A stretch of 64,000 nt of DNA from Carettochelys insculpta (taxonomy: Eukaryota > Chordata > Testudines > Carettochelyidae): positions 156,637,001 to 156,701,000 of the forward strand of contig NC_134137.1 in the NCBI RefSeq assembly GCF_033958435.1, given 5' to 3'. The notes below the pieces were generated by a model. That model was not told the DNA's origin. It made no database searches and was given only the letters and a program-made list of their open reading frames with translations. This document shows positions 11,301 to 23,300 of the stretch, piece after piece. The translations under genes and the position numbers were made by a program. Position 1 is the stretch's first letter, and each line of letters opens with the position of its first letter.

Positions 11301-14300
11301 AGGGGTGCGCTAAAGAGGATGGAGAGAAACTGTTTTCAGTGGTAACAGATGGTAGAACAAGGAATAATGGTCTGAAGTTACAGAAGGAGAGGAGTAGGTT
11401 GGATATTAGCAAAAACTACTTCACCAGGAAGGTGGTGAAGCACTTCAATGTATTGCCTGGAAAGGTGGTGGATTCACCATGCGTAGAGGTTTTTAAGTCC
11501 CAGCTTGACAAGGTGCTGGCTGGGATGACTAAGTGGGGGTTGATCCTGCTTGAATCAGGGGGCTGGACTAGGTGACCTCCTGAGGGCCCTTCCAACCCTA
11601 TGATCCTATGTTATCCCTTTCATTGCGGTTTCCAGTGCAAATCCCAGAGGCTTCTGCTGTTTATTGCAGCTTTTGTAAAAATAGAAACAAACTCTTTCTT
11701 TCGTCACAGTTTCCAGGTCTTATCCACATGCCTGTTTAATTTGCTTCTCAGTTAACGCCCAAGGGAGCTGTAATTTGGATTAACTGCTTCATTGGTGTCC
11801 TTACAATCATTGCTCTATGGCCGATTGGAATCATGTTTCAACATGTTCGAGTTCTTCTTAACTGCAAGAATATCATTCCTAAGTTTGCACTTTATCAGGT
11901 AAGAGTCTTCACATTTCAGTTCTGAATTGGCATCGCTGTTGGTATAGAATAACCCCAATCCTGGGCAGAATTTGCTATGGCTTATTGCTTCTGAGTTCAA
12001 AGACTGTAATTTAAAACTTGCTGTTCCAATGCACACCGTTGGATTGGTTAAAGCTGTAATTTCTCTCGGAAGGATTGTGTTTATCTGCAGTGTATGCCCA
12101 ATATGTGTTAACTTGCGTCTGGTCTTTGCATAATCCTGGAGAACTGAGAAATATTTATAATCCACCCTTCCTTGTGCTGTGGGAAAAACAGCATATACCT
12201 GAGCCCTCTTTTCACAGCATAAAGGAAGCTTCGTAGATTGTATACGCTGTTTTACAATGTTAAAATTCGACTCTGTACTTTAAAAGATGGGAAGAGCTCT
12301 GGAAGGGGCCGGGGTTCTTGTTAGAATTATTGCAACATGCTGCTGTTTGTAGGACATTAGTTATTTTTCTTGGGCAGTCTAGAAATGAGAACAGTGAATA
12401 GTAGAGTGTAATGCTATATGTGACAGATGTAGTTCTATCCATTTTCCCTATTAAAGAAACCCATGAAAGGTAGGTACCTCTCTTGATCAGGGATTGAGGC
12501 AGGATCCTATTCTTTGGGCCCTGCCATCTGTGGGCATCCTTAAGAAGTGGTGCAGTAAGGCCTTGCCTCTGAAGGTTTTAGACTCTAGTGCAAATGCAGT
12601 GGCAAGAATTACAGGTTGAACCTCTCTAATCTGGCAACATGAGTAATCTGGCATGGTTTTAGTTAGCTGGATGACCACTTATCATGGGTGTGGCCAAGTT
12701 TCCCATGGTCTCATAATGTTTGTTTCCAGCCACCAGTCCTGGCTCTCAGTGTTCTGTGCTGTTATTTAGCTGTAGTTTACCCCCAATGTCTTCTTAGAGC
12801 CCAGTAAGTAGTGGAAGTGTTGGTAATGTGCTAGCAAATATTGACGTCCCATGGTCCAGCAAATTCTCTCATTCAGCACCGATCAGGTCCTGAGGATGCC
12901 GGACCAGAGACATTCAACCTGTATAAAACATGACTCATACCTGAGCAGTTTGCTGCACTAAGCTACTGCAGTGCGAGTCACACACAGTTGTAACTTTAGC
13001 GTCCTCATTGCCAAGATGGAGTCTGTTCTGGTGGCAGCTCTAGCCAAGAAAAGCTGAGTGCAGAGGTGCAGCAGGAAAGTCCCCTCTTCTCCAGCAGCAC
13101 CTGTTCCAAAGCCACACCGCACCTCCCCCCTAAGTGACCACATACGCACTAAAGAGTACAGTGAGTATAGAAAAGGGAAAGACTTATTTACAGGGGGATG
13201 GCTGGAGAATAACAACAAGGGGAAACGTACTCAGAATGGTAAAACAGGGTGACATCCACCACGCAGCCGCTGTACCACAGTCTGAAAGGGCAAACACTGA
13301 GCACTGTGTCTACACGCAGCATTCAGGAGCTGCGGGCAAAGTTTGAGTCGTGGGTGCTCCTGGTCACCTGGCGTACCACCAAACTTTCCCCAACAAACCC
13401 CTTCAGAGCCATCTTCTGTTGCTTTCTGCAAAATGCACCGACTGTGATGACTGTGCTGACCACCCACTTAGCTAGCTACAGCCTCCCCGCCTCGTTCCCA
13501 ATGCAAATTCACGAGCCCCAGTACTCACAGCCCCCTATCGTACTGGGTCCAGCTGCGGTTTCTCTTTCTTGGATGATTCTGCCCTGGCACATTGTCCTCC
13601 TGGGATGTCTCCCATTGGCCGCTCTGTCCATCCCAGAGTTCAGGCAAGTTCTTGGCAGCTTCACTGTGTGAGGGCCTTCTTCCTGGTGCCCTGCTCTCAG
13701 GAGATAGACACCCTCCCCCGGTCGCTCCCCTTCTGTCTGTGCCCACCCCCCGCAAAACAGAACTTCCTTTTCCTGGAACAAGCGACACTTCTTCATCGAG
13801 TGTCCCTGTGGGTGCTCCACAATAGGTGTCGGGCTCGCCTGGCGCCGCAGATCGGAACTCCTCCAGCAGTTTCTCCTAGATCGCGTATGCGCCGGCGTGC
13901 GCCGCTCCCCTGCGCGTCCCCAGCCATGTGCGCGATCCGGTCCCCGCCAGTTCCTTCTCAACCGCCATTGGCTGCAGACAGAATTTGCTCAGGCTACAGC
14001 CAGAGTCAGATTAGACAGTGTTTCTATATGTAAATTGTTGTTTCTTTTTTTCAAAAAAAAAAAAAAAAAAGAGAGAGAGAGAGGACAAAGAGAATATTAA
14101 AAAAAAAAAAAAAAAAGGAGAGAGAGGAGCGGAGAAGAAGAGTGGACGTGAAGGCCAGTAGGCCGCCCGCTGCCCTGCAGGCCGGGGTCCGCGATTCAGG
14201 TAAACAGGCACGGATAAGGTGCTAGGTACCCTATTAACAGTAAAAGACTCACCGAGATGGCTTCTTCAGGCTTTAAAAAGTGTGAGTCCTGCCGTGAAGC

Positions 14301-17300
14301 TATGCTGGCCTCCGATGGGCATAGTGTATGCATCTGATGCCTGGGGGAATCACACGTTACCCAGAAGTGTTCCCACCGTGCTAAGCTCACAGCCAGGGCA
14401 AGAAAAGACGGAGAAATGCGTCTTAAAATGCTCTTGTTTGATAAGGCCCTCCAGCCAGACGCGCCGGAGAGGCAATCAGAAGGGCCCTCTGGGTTCCACA
14501 AAAGGAAGGCAGCTTCTCTGACCCCCTCGGTGCAAAAACGGAGGAAGCTCTCCCCAGCTCGATCCCTGCCGGCGGTCTCAGCGAGTGGGATGGGCGGAGC
14601 ACATATCCCCCAGCCTCATATTCAGGCCAGTGGCACCGTGGCAGCGCACATGGCAGAGGCTGAGCCTCCGATTACAAAACAGCCAACACGCGCAGCACCT
14701 AGAGCGGCGGCCAGGCCAGCGCAGGAACCGGGGGCACCGCCACGGGTGGCACCGACCCCCGCGGCACCAACGGTGCAGGGCCAGCAGGCACGGAGCCCGC
14801 AGGCACTGGAGGACGTTATCCGCGCGGCACCGCAGCTGAGCGTGCCGAGCGCGGCGCCGACAGCAGGGCCGAGATCCCCGGCGCGGCAGGGGGCGGTGCC
14901 AGCCCCTCAGGGTAGGGGAAAGGCAAGAGCAAAAACCCGGCACCGCAGCCCTTCTCCGGACAGGGCTGCACTGCAGCTAACAACAAGCTCTCCCCCTGTG
15001 CTACACACGCCACCCAGAAGGCCGCGGTCTCCACCGGCCTATCCAGAACCTCCTTCTCCGTTCCTCCAACCAATGTCACCATGGCTGGGGCCACCTTCGC
15101 CCTTTCTGGGATTGGATCCTCTGGAGTACTATCACAAACCAGTGTCACCGCTATCTGTGTCATCGTGGAGGTCTCGCTGTCCCAGACATCGGGGGTACAC
15201 ACCCCAAGAGTGGTCCAGGTCTCCGTCCTTGGACCCGTGCCCGTGCTGCCATGGTCGTTCCTATCATGCTTGACACAGACGCCCCAGGCCTACGCCCAGG
15301 GGCAGGTCCCCCCGGCCAGCCAATACCCCCGTGGACGCTCCCGGGCGGGGGTGGAAACTCAGTTATCTCAAGGGGAGTTAATTTTAGAACCCCAAGACTT
15401 TCCTTCGCAATCTTCCAGCGAGCAGGTACACCATCGACCGCAGGAACCTGAGAGTTCGAGGGGGGTTTACCCTAGTGGTTCCTCCTCATCCTCCCCAGAT
15501 GAGGCCATGGCCCCCGGGGATGTCGCTCCCCCGTATGACCTTAAACAGTTTCAGGAGCTGTTTAAAAGGGTGGCTTTCACGCAAGGCATTCAAACGGCAG
15601 AGGTGCAGGAGAAACATCACAAACTCCTGAAAAATTTGAGACCCCCGACTTCATCCAAAATTGCTATCCCGCTGGACGAAGCCATTATGGAGTCAGCCAC
15701 TACCATATGGCAGACTCCGGCCTCTGTTCCGCCTATGAATAAAAGAGCGGACAAGAAGTACTTCGTCCCAGCAAAGGGCATGGAGTTCCTCTTCAGTCAC
15801 CCACAACCGAACTCACTGGTGGTCAAATCGTCCCAGCAGAGGTCAAAGACTTCTCAGTACAAATTGGGGGGATCGGACAAAGATGCCAAGAAGCTAGAGC
15901 TGTTTGGCAGGAAGGTATATTCCTCTTCCACCCTGCTATTGAGAATGGCAAATTATGCGGCACACCTAGCAAACCATAACTTTGATAATTACTCCAAGCT
16001 TACTTCTCTCATGGATTCACTTACAGAGGATAAGAAGCCGGTGTTAAAGGCAATTGTGCAAGAGGGCTACGCCGCTTCGAGGACGGGAGTCCAGATCGCC
16101 CTGGATGTGGCAGATACGGCGGCACGCTCAACGGCTACAGCAGTGGTCATGCGTAGAGAATCCTGGCTCCAGACATCGGGCATCCCGAGGGATCTAGAGG
16201 CGAAGATCGTGGATCTTCCCTTCGACACGCAAAAGTTGTTTGCAGACTCAACCAACTCAGTCCTCCACTCCAGTAAGGACTCGAGAGCTACACTTAGAAC
16301 CCTGGGTATTTATACCCCTCCATATAGGAAAAAAAAATATTACCCTCAGCAAACACGCTACCCGTACCAACCACAACGTGCGCAGTATCAGCGGGGCTAC
16401 GACCAAGGGCGACATCAACAGCAGCAACAGTACAGAACTCCCAGGCGACATTCCCAACAAAGCCGTACACCCTCGGGACAGGCCCAAAGGCAACAAGTTT
16501 GACGAGCATGTCGAGAGCTGCACTGTCACTACCATCGCGCAATGCCACTCTCGTCTCATGTTCCATAATCGCCTCAGACCGTTTCACTCCCAATGGCAAA
16601 AGATCACCGCAGACAAATGGGTGCTGGAGATCATAGCCACGGGTTACGCAATCCCCTTCCAGTCGCTCCCACTGACGAAGCCTCCCTCCAGGCCCCACCT
16701 CTGGGACACTGCCCACGAGGTGAGGCTCAAACAGGAGGTGGACCACCTTATGTTCATAGAGGCGGTGGAAAGAGTGCCGGAACAATTCCAGGGGAAAGGG
16801 TTTTATTCACGCTACTTCCTCACAGAGAAGAAAACAGGAGGCTGAAGGCCCATCTTAGATCTTCGGGGCCTCAACCGCCACTTGCGCAAGCAATGGTTTC
16901 GGATGATTACAGTCACCTCCATACTCACGGCACTGGACGATGGAGATTGGTTTGCAGCCCTCAACTTACAAGATGCTTCCTTTCATATAACGATCCACCC
17001 AGCACACAGGCGCTTCCTCCACTTCATGGTCGGCAAGGAACACTTCAAGTACAGGGTTCTTCCGTTCAGCCTCTCCTCAGCCCCCAGAGTCTTTACCAAA
17101 ACCTTGGCAGTGGTGTCAGCCTACCTGCACAGACGGGGTATTCATATTTCCAAACCTGGACGACTGCCTACTGAAAGGAACCTCGAAGACAGAGGTCCTA
17201 CGCATGATACGCATCATAGTGGACACGTTTTCTTCGCTGGGCCTAGTCATCAACCTCGCAAAGTCAAAGACCGACCCCACACAGGACATAGAGTTCATAG

Positions 17301-20300
17301 GGGCACGTATAAACTCTATCACAGCAAGGGTGTATCTGCCCGACGCCCGATTTCGCACCGTCAGTACGCTGGTACAAGTCATTACACACAGCCCCACAGT
17401 GCCGGTCTTGACGTGCTTACAGCTGCTGGGCCATATGGCGTCAGCAACATTTGTGGTACAGAATGCCAGATTGCACATGCGAAGCCTATAGCATTGGCTG
17501 GCGAGCGTCTACAAACCGACATCCCACACCGTTCACAGGGTAGTGTCGCCCACGACAGAGGTGCGCAGATCCCTGGCGTGGTGGGTAAACCCCAAGAACT
17601 TGCTAGCAGGGGTGCCCTTTCACCAACCACAAATTTCTATTTTTCTTACTACCAACGCCTCCCACATAGGATGGGGAGCGCACATCGGTGACAAGGTGAC
17701 ACAAGGACTATGGTCCCCTGCAGAACAGTCACTGCACATAAACATACTAGAGCTCAGAGCAGTGTTCAACGCCTGCAAGCATTTCCGAGACCACATATGT
17801 GGCAAAATAGTCGGGATCAATACAGACAATACCTCCACTATGTTTTACATAAATCGACAAGGAGGAGCCCGATCCCGTGCCCTATGTGCGGAAGCAGTCC
17901 GCCTGTGGAACTGGTGCATCGCCAACAACATTACGTTGAAAGCCTCGTACTTGCCGGGGGCTCACAACGTGAAAGTAGATCAGCTGAGCAGGCGCTTCGC
18001 ACTCACGCACGAATGGCAGATCTGCGCCGATCTGCTATGACCGATCTTTCATACATGGGGGTTTCCCCAGATCGATCTGTTTGCCACACAGCACAACAAG
18101 AAGTGTCCTCAGTACGGCTCCAGGGCAGGAGTGGGGCGGGGGTCCCTGGGGGACGCACTCATGATTCCATGGAAGGGCCCCCTACTTTACGCGTTCCCCC
18201 CCGCAGCGCTTATCCACAAGGTCTTGCAGAAAGCCAGAAGGGAGAGAGCTCGCATGATACTAGTAGTCCCAACGTGGGATCGGCAGCAATGGTTTCCCTT
18301 GCTTCTGCGCATGTCAGACCGCCCACTGCTCCCTCTACCGGTGGCGCCGGACCTACTCACGCAGTTCCAGGGGTCCATAGTGCACCCGAACCCTCAGAGC
18401 CTGTGCCTACAAGCATGGCTAATCCATGGCTCAGCTCCTTAGAAAGTACATGCATGGAGGGAGTACAACAAGTCCTGGAAAGTAGCCAAAGGACCTCCAC
18501 CAGAAAGACTTATAAGCAGAAATGGACTCGATTCACAGCCTGGTGTTCCGCCAAACAGTTAGCTCCCCTTGCCGTTCCTATACCAGTAATACTTGAATAC
18601 TTATTGGACCTCAAGAGGGACGGACTTTCTTTATCCTCGCTAAAAGTCCACCTCGCCGCTATATCAGCCTTTCGGCATACAGAGGAGGGCCCCCCGGTAT
18701 TTGCCCATCCTGTCGTTACCAGGTTCTTGAAGGGGTTGGTAAACCTGTACCCGCCTCGGAAACCGCTTCCGCCATCATGGAACCTGCACCTGGTGCTCAG
18801 CATGCTCACGGGTCTTCCTTTTGAACCATTAGCCACGGTTCCCCTACATCTCCTTACGATAAAAACAACCTTCCTCCTTGCAATTATGTCAGCTCGCAGG
18901 GTCGGTGAGCTTGCAGCAGTTATGGCAACGCCGCCCTGCACAGTATTCTCAAAGGAGGCGGTAACCTTACGGCTGCACCCAGCCTTTGTTCCAAAAGTTG
19001 CATCAGAATTCCATCTTAACGAGCCAATAGTTTTACCCGCGTTTTACCCGAAGCCTCACAGCTCCAGCAAGGAGGCACGCCTGCATCTCCTGGATGTGAG
19101 AAGGGCATTGGCCTTCTACATAGACAGAACTAAGTCCTTCCGGAAAACGGACAGGCTTCTAGTCTCTCTCGCTCCCAGGTCAAAAGGAGAAGGTCTCTCT
19201 TCACAGAGAATCTGAAAGCACATTGTGTCCTGTATAAAAATGTGCTACGAACTTCGAAAGACTCCTTTGCTGGCCCCGCCCAGGGCTCACTCCACCAGGG
19301 CGGTGGCGGCATCAACAGCCTTCTTTAAGGGCATTGCGTTGAAGGACATCTGTAGAGCGGCGACCTGGTCATCCTATGACACCTTCGCCAAGCATTATGC
19401 CCTATATCGGGTATTCCAAGAGGATACCCACCTCTTGACAGCAGTCCTTTCGGGGGCAAGCTGCACATAAACCAATTACCCACCTCCTTTCTTGGGTTAC
19501 TGCTGGGTAGTCACCTATTGTGGAGCACCCACGGGGACACTCGATGAAGAAAGAGAAGTTACTCACCGTAGTAACGATGGTTCTTCGAGATGTGTCCCCG
19601 TGGGTGCTCCACCACCCGCCCATCCTCCCCGCTTCGGATCTCTGTCTAGTGTTTTTCAGGAGCATCCGAGGCGGTTGGTCAAGGAACTGGCGGGGACCGG
19701 ATCGTGCACGTGGCCGGGGACGCTCAGGGAAGCGGCGCACACCGGCGCATGCGCGATCCAGGAGAAACAGCTGGAGGAGTTCCGATCTGCGGCGCCGGGC
19801 GAGCCCGACACCTATTGTGGAGCACCCACGGGGACACATCTTGAAGAACCACCGTTACTACGGTGAGTAACTTCTCTTTCCTCCCCTCAGGGCAAAAGTT
19901 TAAAAGGGTCGTTTTCTCTGAGACCCAAGGAATAAGTCTGGTGTAGCACGTCTACACAGGGGGCACGCAGCCAGCGTAGAGGCGGCTTAAGCCAGCATAC
20001 AGCAGCTGCTGGGTCTCTCTGGCTACATGCTGTCCATGAGGCGGTGCAGCCTATGTCCATGAGACACTCAGAAGCTGTCAGTACCTGTTATTCCATGGCC
20101 TGAGGGAAGGGGTAGGAAACAGGCGGCAGGTAGATGCTATCCAGCAGTACATGGGAGGTGACGGGAAGTCGGTGCATTCTGGTAACAGCTGGCTGGGGCT
20201 GCAGGAGGAAGGGCAGCTGTGCTTCCAGCTGTGCTCCTGGGGCTCTTCTGCGGCACTGCCTGAGCCGCTCCCACCTCCGGCACCACTAGAGAGGGGAGGA

Positions 20301-23300
20301 GGGGGCTGAAGCCCCACCCCCATTCCTTACCAGTGCTGCTTGTTGCTTCCTCTTCCCCTTCTGTCACTGTCAGAAGTGAGAAGAAAGCACATGGCTCACC
20401 TGCCTGGCTCTCCCCCGGCCTGCTGAGTGAAGAGGAGTGAGTGACCCAGCCTGTGCTTCCTTCTCACTCCCGGGCAGTGACGGAAGAGGAAGCACAAGCA
20501 AAAAGCAGCGCTGGTAGGAAATGGGGGGCATGGGAGCTGGACTTCAGCCCTCCTGTTCTCTCTAAAGGGAACCCTTGCCCTCCTGCACTCCCCCCATGCC
20601 CCGACTCCCTGCCCTGACCCTCCCCACACCCCCAGCCCTTAGCACTGCCCAGAGTGCAGTGCTCCAGCAGCAATTTAAAGGGCCCAGGGCTATGGCTGCA
20701 ACTGCTGTGTCAGCCAAAGCCTCAGGCCGCTTTGACATGCTGGGCCCTGGGTCATCAGCCCCCTGTGCCCCATCTCCCGTCAGCAGGCCTGCTTGCTCCC
20801 CTCTCCCCCATCCCCCAGGGGAGTAATACAATAGCACCTGTAAGAAATGTAAGTTTTACTTCCACCCCTGCTGTACCTGGCACATATTGCTGTTTGTCTG
20901 GTGGGAAGGAATTAGCAAAGTTTTTTTGGATCTCGGACCAGCGTAATTTGAAATTCAGTGTGGTATTTAGTATTTTTCACCATTTTGGTTTTTTACTGTG
21001 TCTTGCTTTCAGGTGTAGCTCCACATATGGAAGTTTTCCGGCTAGTAGTCAGTGGTACTTTGCATGTGTCCTGTAAACATTTCAGATGTCCACCAATGTA
21101 TGGCTAAGGCCAGCAGACTAAACAGGTGTCACACTTCAAAGCACTCTCTCTAGTCTGCGATCACATGCATTTGTTTGTTTTTAAATAAATCTTTCAGCAG
21201 GTGATGCCATAGTCTGATCATCTGGCCCTGAAATCGGTTCCGCATGGCCACAGCTGGCCTTCATATCTGATCCTACAGTAGGCAGACTTGATACCAGAAG
21301 CAGACCCATTAAACCCAAGGGGCTGCTCACAGAAGTAAATATTACACCTGGCATGAAACCCTTAGATTATAAAATCCTTAGGACAGAAACTGTGTCTTCC
21401 TCTGTGTGCTGTACACTGTTAGCACTCAACTAGGAAACACAGCAATAACTGAACTGAATGAGCACATTTCCGTCCTTTTTTTTTTTAATGGAAAACGGAT
21501 TCACAGGCGAGTTCAGATCTTTTTAACTTAAGCAATGGATTTTATAATCTTATATCGAACCACAGATTTTCTTTCCCTCCTTTGCATCTGTCAGTTCTTG
21601 AGAGAGCAGTTGAACTGAATTCTGTACTCACTGTCCTGCAGGAGTTTTTTGATTTCTGCATCAGTTTACTGATTACTGCCTGGGCAAATCTGTGAAAAGC
21701 TCAATTTTCCTGTCTGATTTCAAAAATGCTCTGGTCACACTCCAGCTAAAGACACGAGCTCAGAAAGACTTGCTTAGTGAGACGCTGGTTAGTGCAGGTG
21801 GGAAGTTCTTAGGTCAGGAACAGTGCAAGAACAGGTTGTAAGAGCAGGCAGTGTCAGAGCAGCCTGCTCTAGGGAGAATTTATACATAAAAGGCCTGATT
21901 TGCAAACATATTTAGATGCATAAAGAAGCAGATAGGTATGTGGGATTTTCTAAAGCACCTAATTAGGCCAGGGTTACAGTGACTTCTGTAGGTTTTAGGC
22001 ACATAGGCCCAGATTTTAAGTGTTGCCCATTGACTGTCAACGGGATTTAGCCTTGTATCTAAATCTCTTTTGAAAATGAGAGCTATACCCCTAAATCAAC
22101 TAAATTCAGCATCACTGAGCACAGTCATGCCTGAACACCTTTAAAAATCTGTTTAGGCAGCACTGTAAATCCTGCTTGCAAACAACTGTAGTAAAGCTGT
22201 CCCACAGAATTTAGTCCAAACTTACTCCCTTCCTGAGAAAACAAGCCAGCAGGCAGGTAGCACTTTAAAGACTAACAAAATAATTTATTAGGTGATGAGC
22301 TTTTGTGGGGCAGACCCACTTCTCCAGATCTGGAAGTTAGAACTGGGTCTGTCCCGTGACAGCTCATCACCTAACAAACTATTTTGTTAGTCTTTAAAGT
22401 GCTGCATGACTGCTGGTTTGTTTGGTTGGAATGCAGAATATTACACCTCCCTCTCTTTCCCTTCCTGAGGTTTGACTTCATTGGCTACTTAAACAATAAT
22501 GCATACACAATACCTGGCCCTTCCTTCCTCAGGCCTGGCTTTCTTAGGGTTCCGTTGCAAAGACCTGTTGGTCCCAGAACATAGTTCCTTCTGCCACAAA
22601 AGCCACTTCCCTTATAACTATGGAAGAGTTTAAGAGCCACACTTGCCACAGTGAGTTAGCAGGAGTCAGTCAGCATCTCCCTGCTCTGTCTTTGTATACG
22701 TCCTTAGCTAGAAAGTTTGATTTAATTTTCAAGCTGCAAGCCATATTGCCTTCTCCAAAATTTTATTTTGTGGGAGAGGCAGGCATAAGGCAGGAGATGA
22801 GATGAGATGAGAGAAAAATCATAACAGAGGAGTTTATGTTCTTCATGAAAGCAAAATCACTGTGCTCAAATACAGTCTGTCCGTGGTACTGAAGCATCAA
22901 TCTCCTTTCCTTTGTTTCTTTTCTCAGTTTGTCCTCATTCTGAGCCAACTCCAGGCAGCCATCATCAGCATCCTGGCTATTCGAGGCATCATCCCCTGTG
23001 CACCTCCTCTGAATTCTTCAGCAAGAGGAGCATGTAGGTGCTTTGGGAGGGCTATAGAATGGGGTTGTTTTTTTAAATGTACGAAGGCTCAAATCAGTGT
23101 TGCCAATGCTCTCTGTGTTAATATGTATCTTGTGACATTTGGTATTTTCCTTAACAACTGTTTTCTGGAATTATGCAGTTACATGAGCATTTCATCTTCC
23201 CTCCTCCCACAAAATCCCACCCAAACAAACAAACAGATACCTTTCTAGCTCTGCTGGTTGCAGAGAACAGATCCTCAGAAACAAGATGAGAAATCAGAAA

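Larger units (their letters stand above)
9010..11612 (+). mobile_element. CR1 LINE, 5'-truncated, split by a MITE
   Basis: It carries the region between endonuclease and reverse transcriptase, the reverse transcriptase and the C-terminal CR1 domain. It ends with the CR1 3' signature 'ggactaggtgacctcctgag' and two short terminal repeats (TATGATCC/TATG) near 11600. A Harbinger MITE (9762-10192) interrupts it. It lies in the SLC51A-like intron on the same strand as the gene. Confidence 0.9.
13789..19880 (+). mobile_element. DIRS-type tyrosine-recombinase retrotransposon, near full length
   Basis: About 6.1 kb. It has inverted terminal repeats (13800-13966 and 19671-19837), short outer extensions, and an internal complementary region (19512-19612) that carries the complements of both ends joined together. 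It also has three coding blocks in the order gag-like, reverse transcriptase/RNase H/methyltransferase-like, and tyrosine recombinase. No target duplication is visible, as expected for this class, which integrates by a recombinase. All coding blocks are broken by a few stops and frameshifts, so it is a recent but dead copy. Confidence 0.93.

Noticed and set aside
13249..14033. Frames of 140-150 codons left of the DIRS element
   Set aside because: They run across the DIRS boundary into its terminal repeat and lack any domain.
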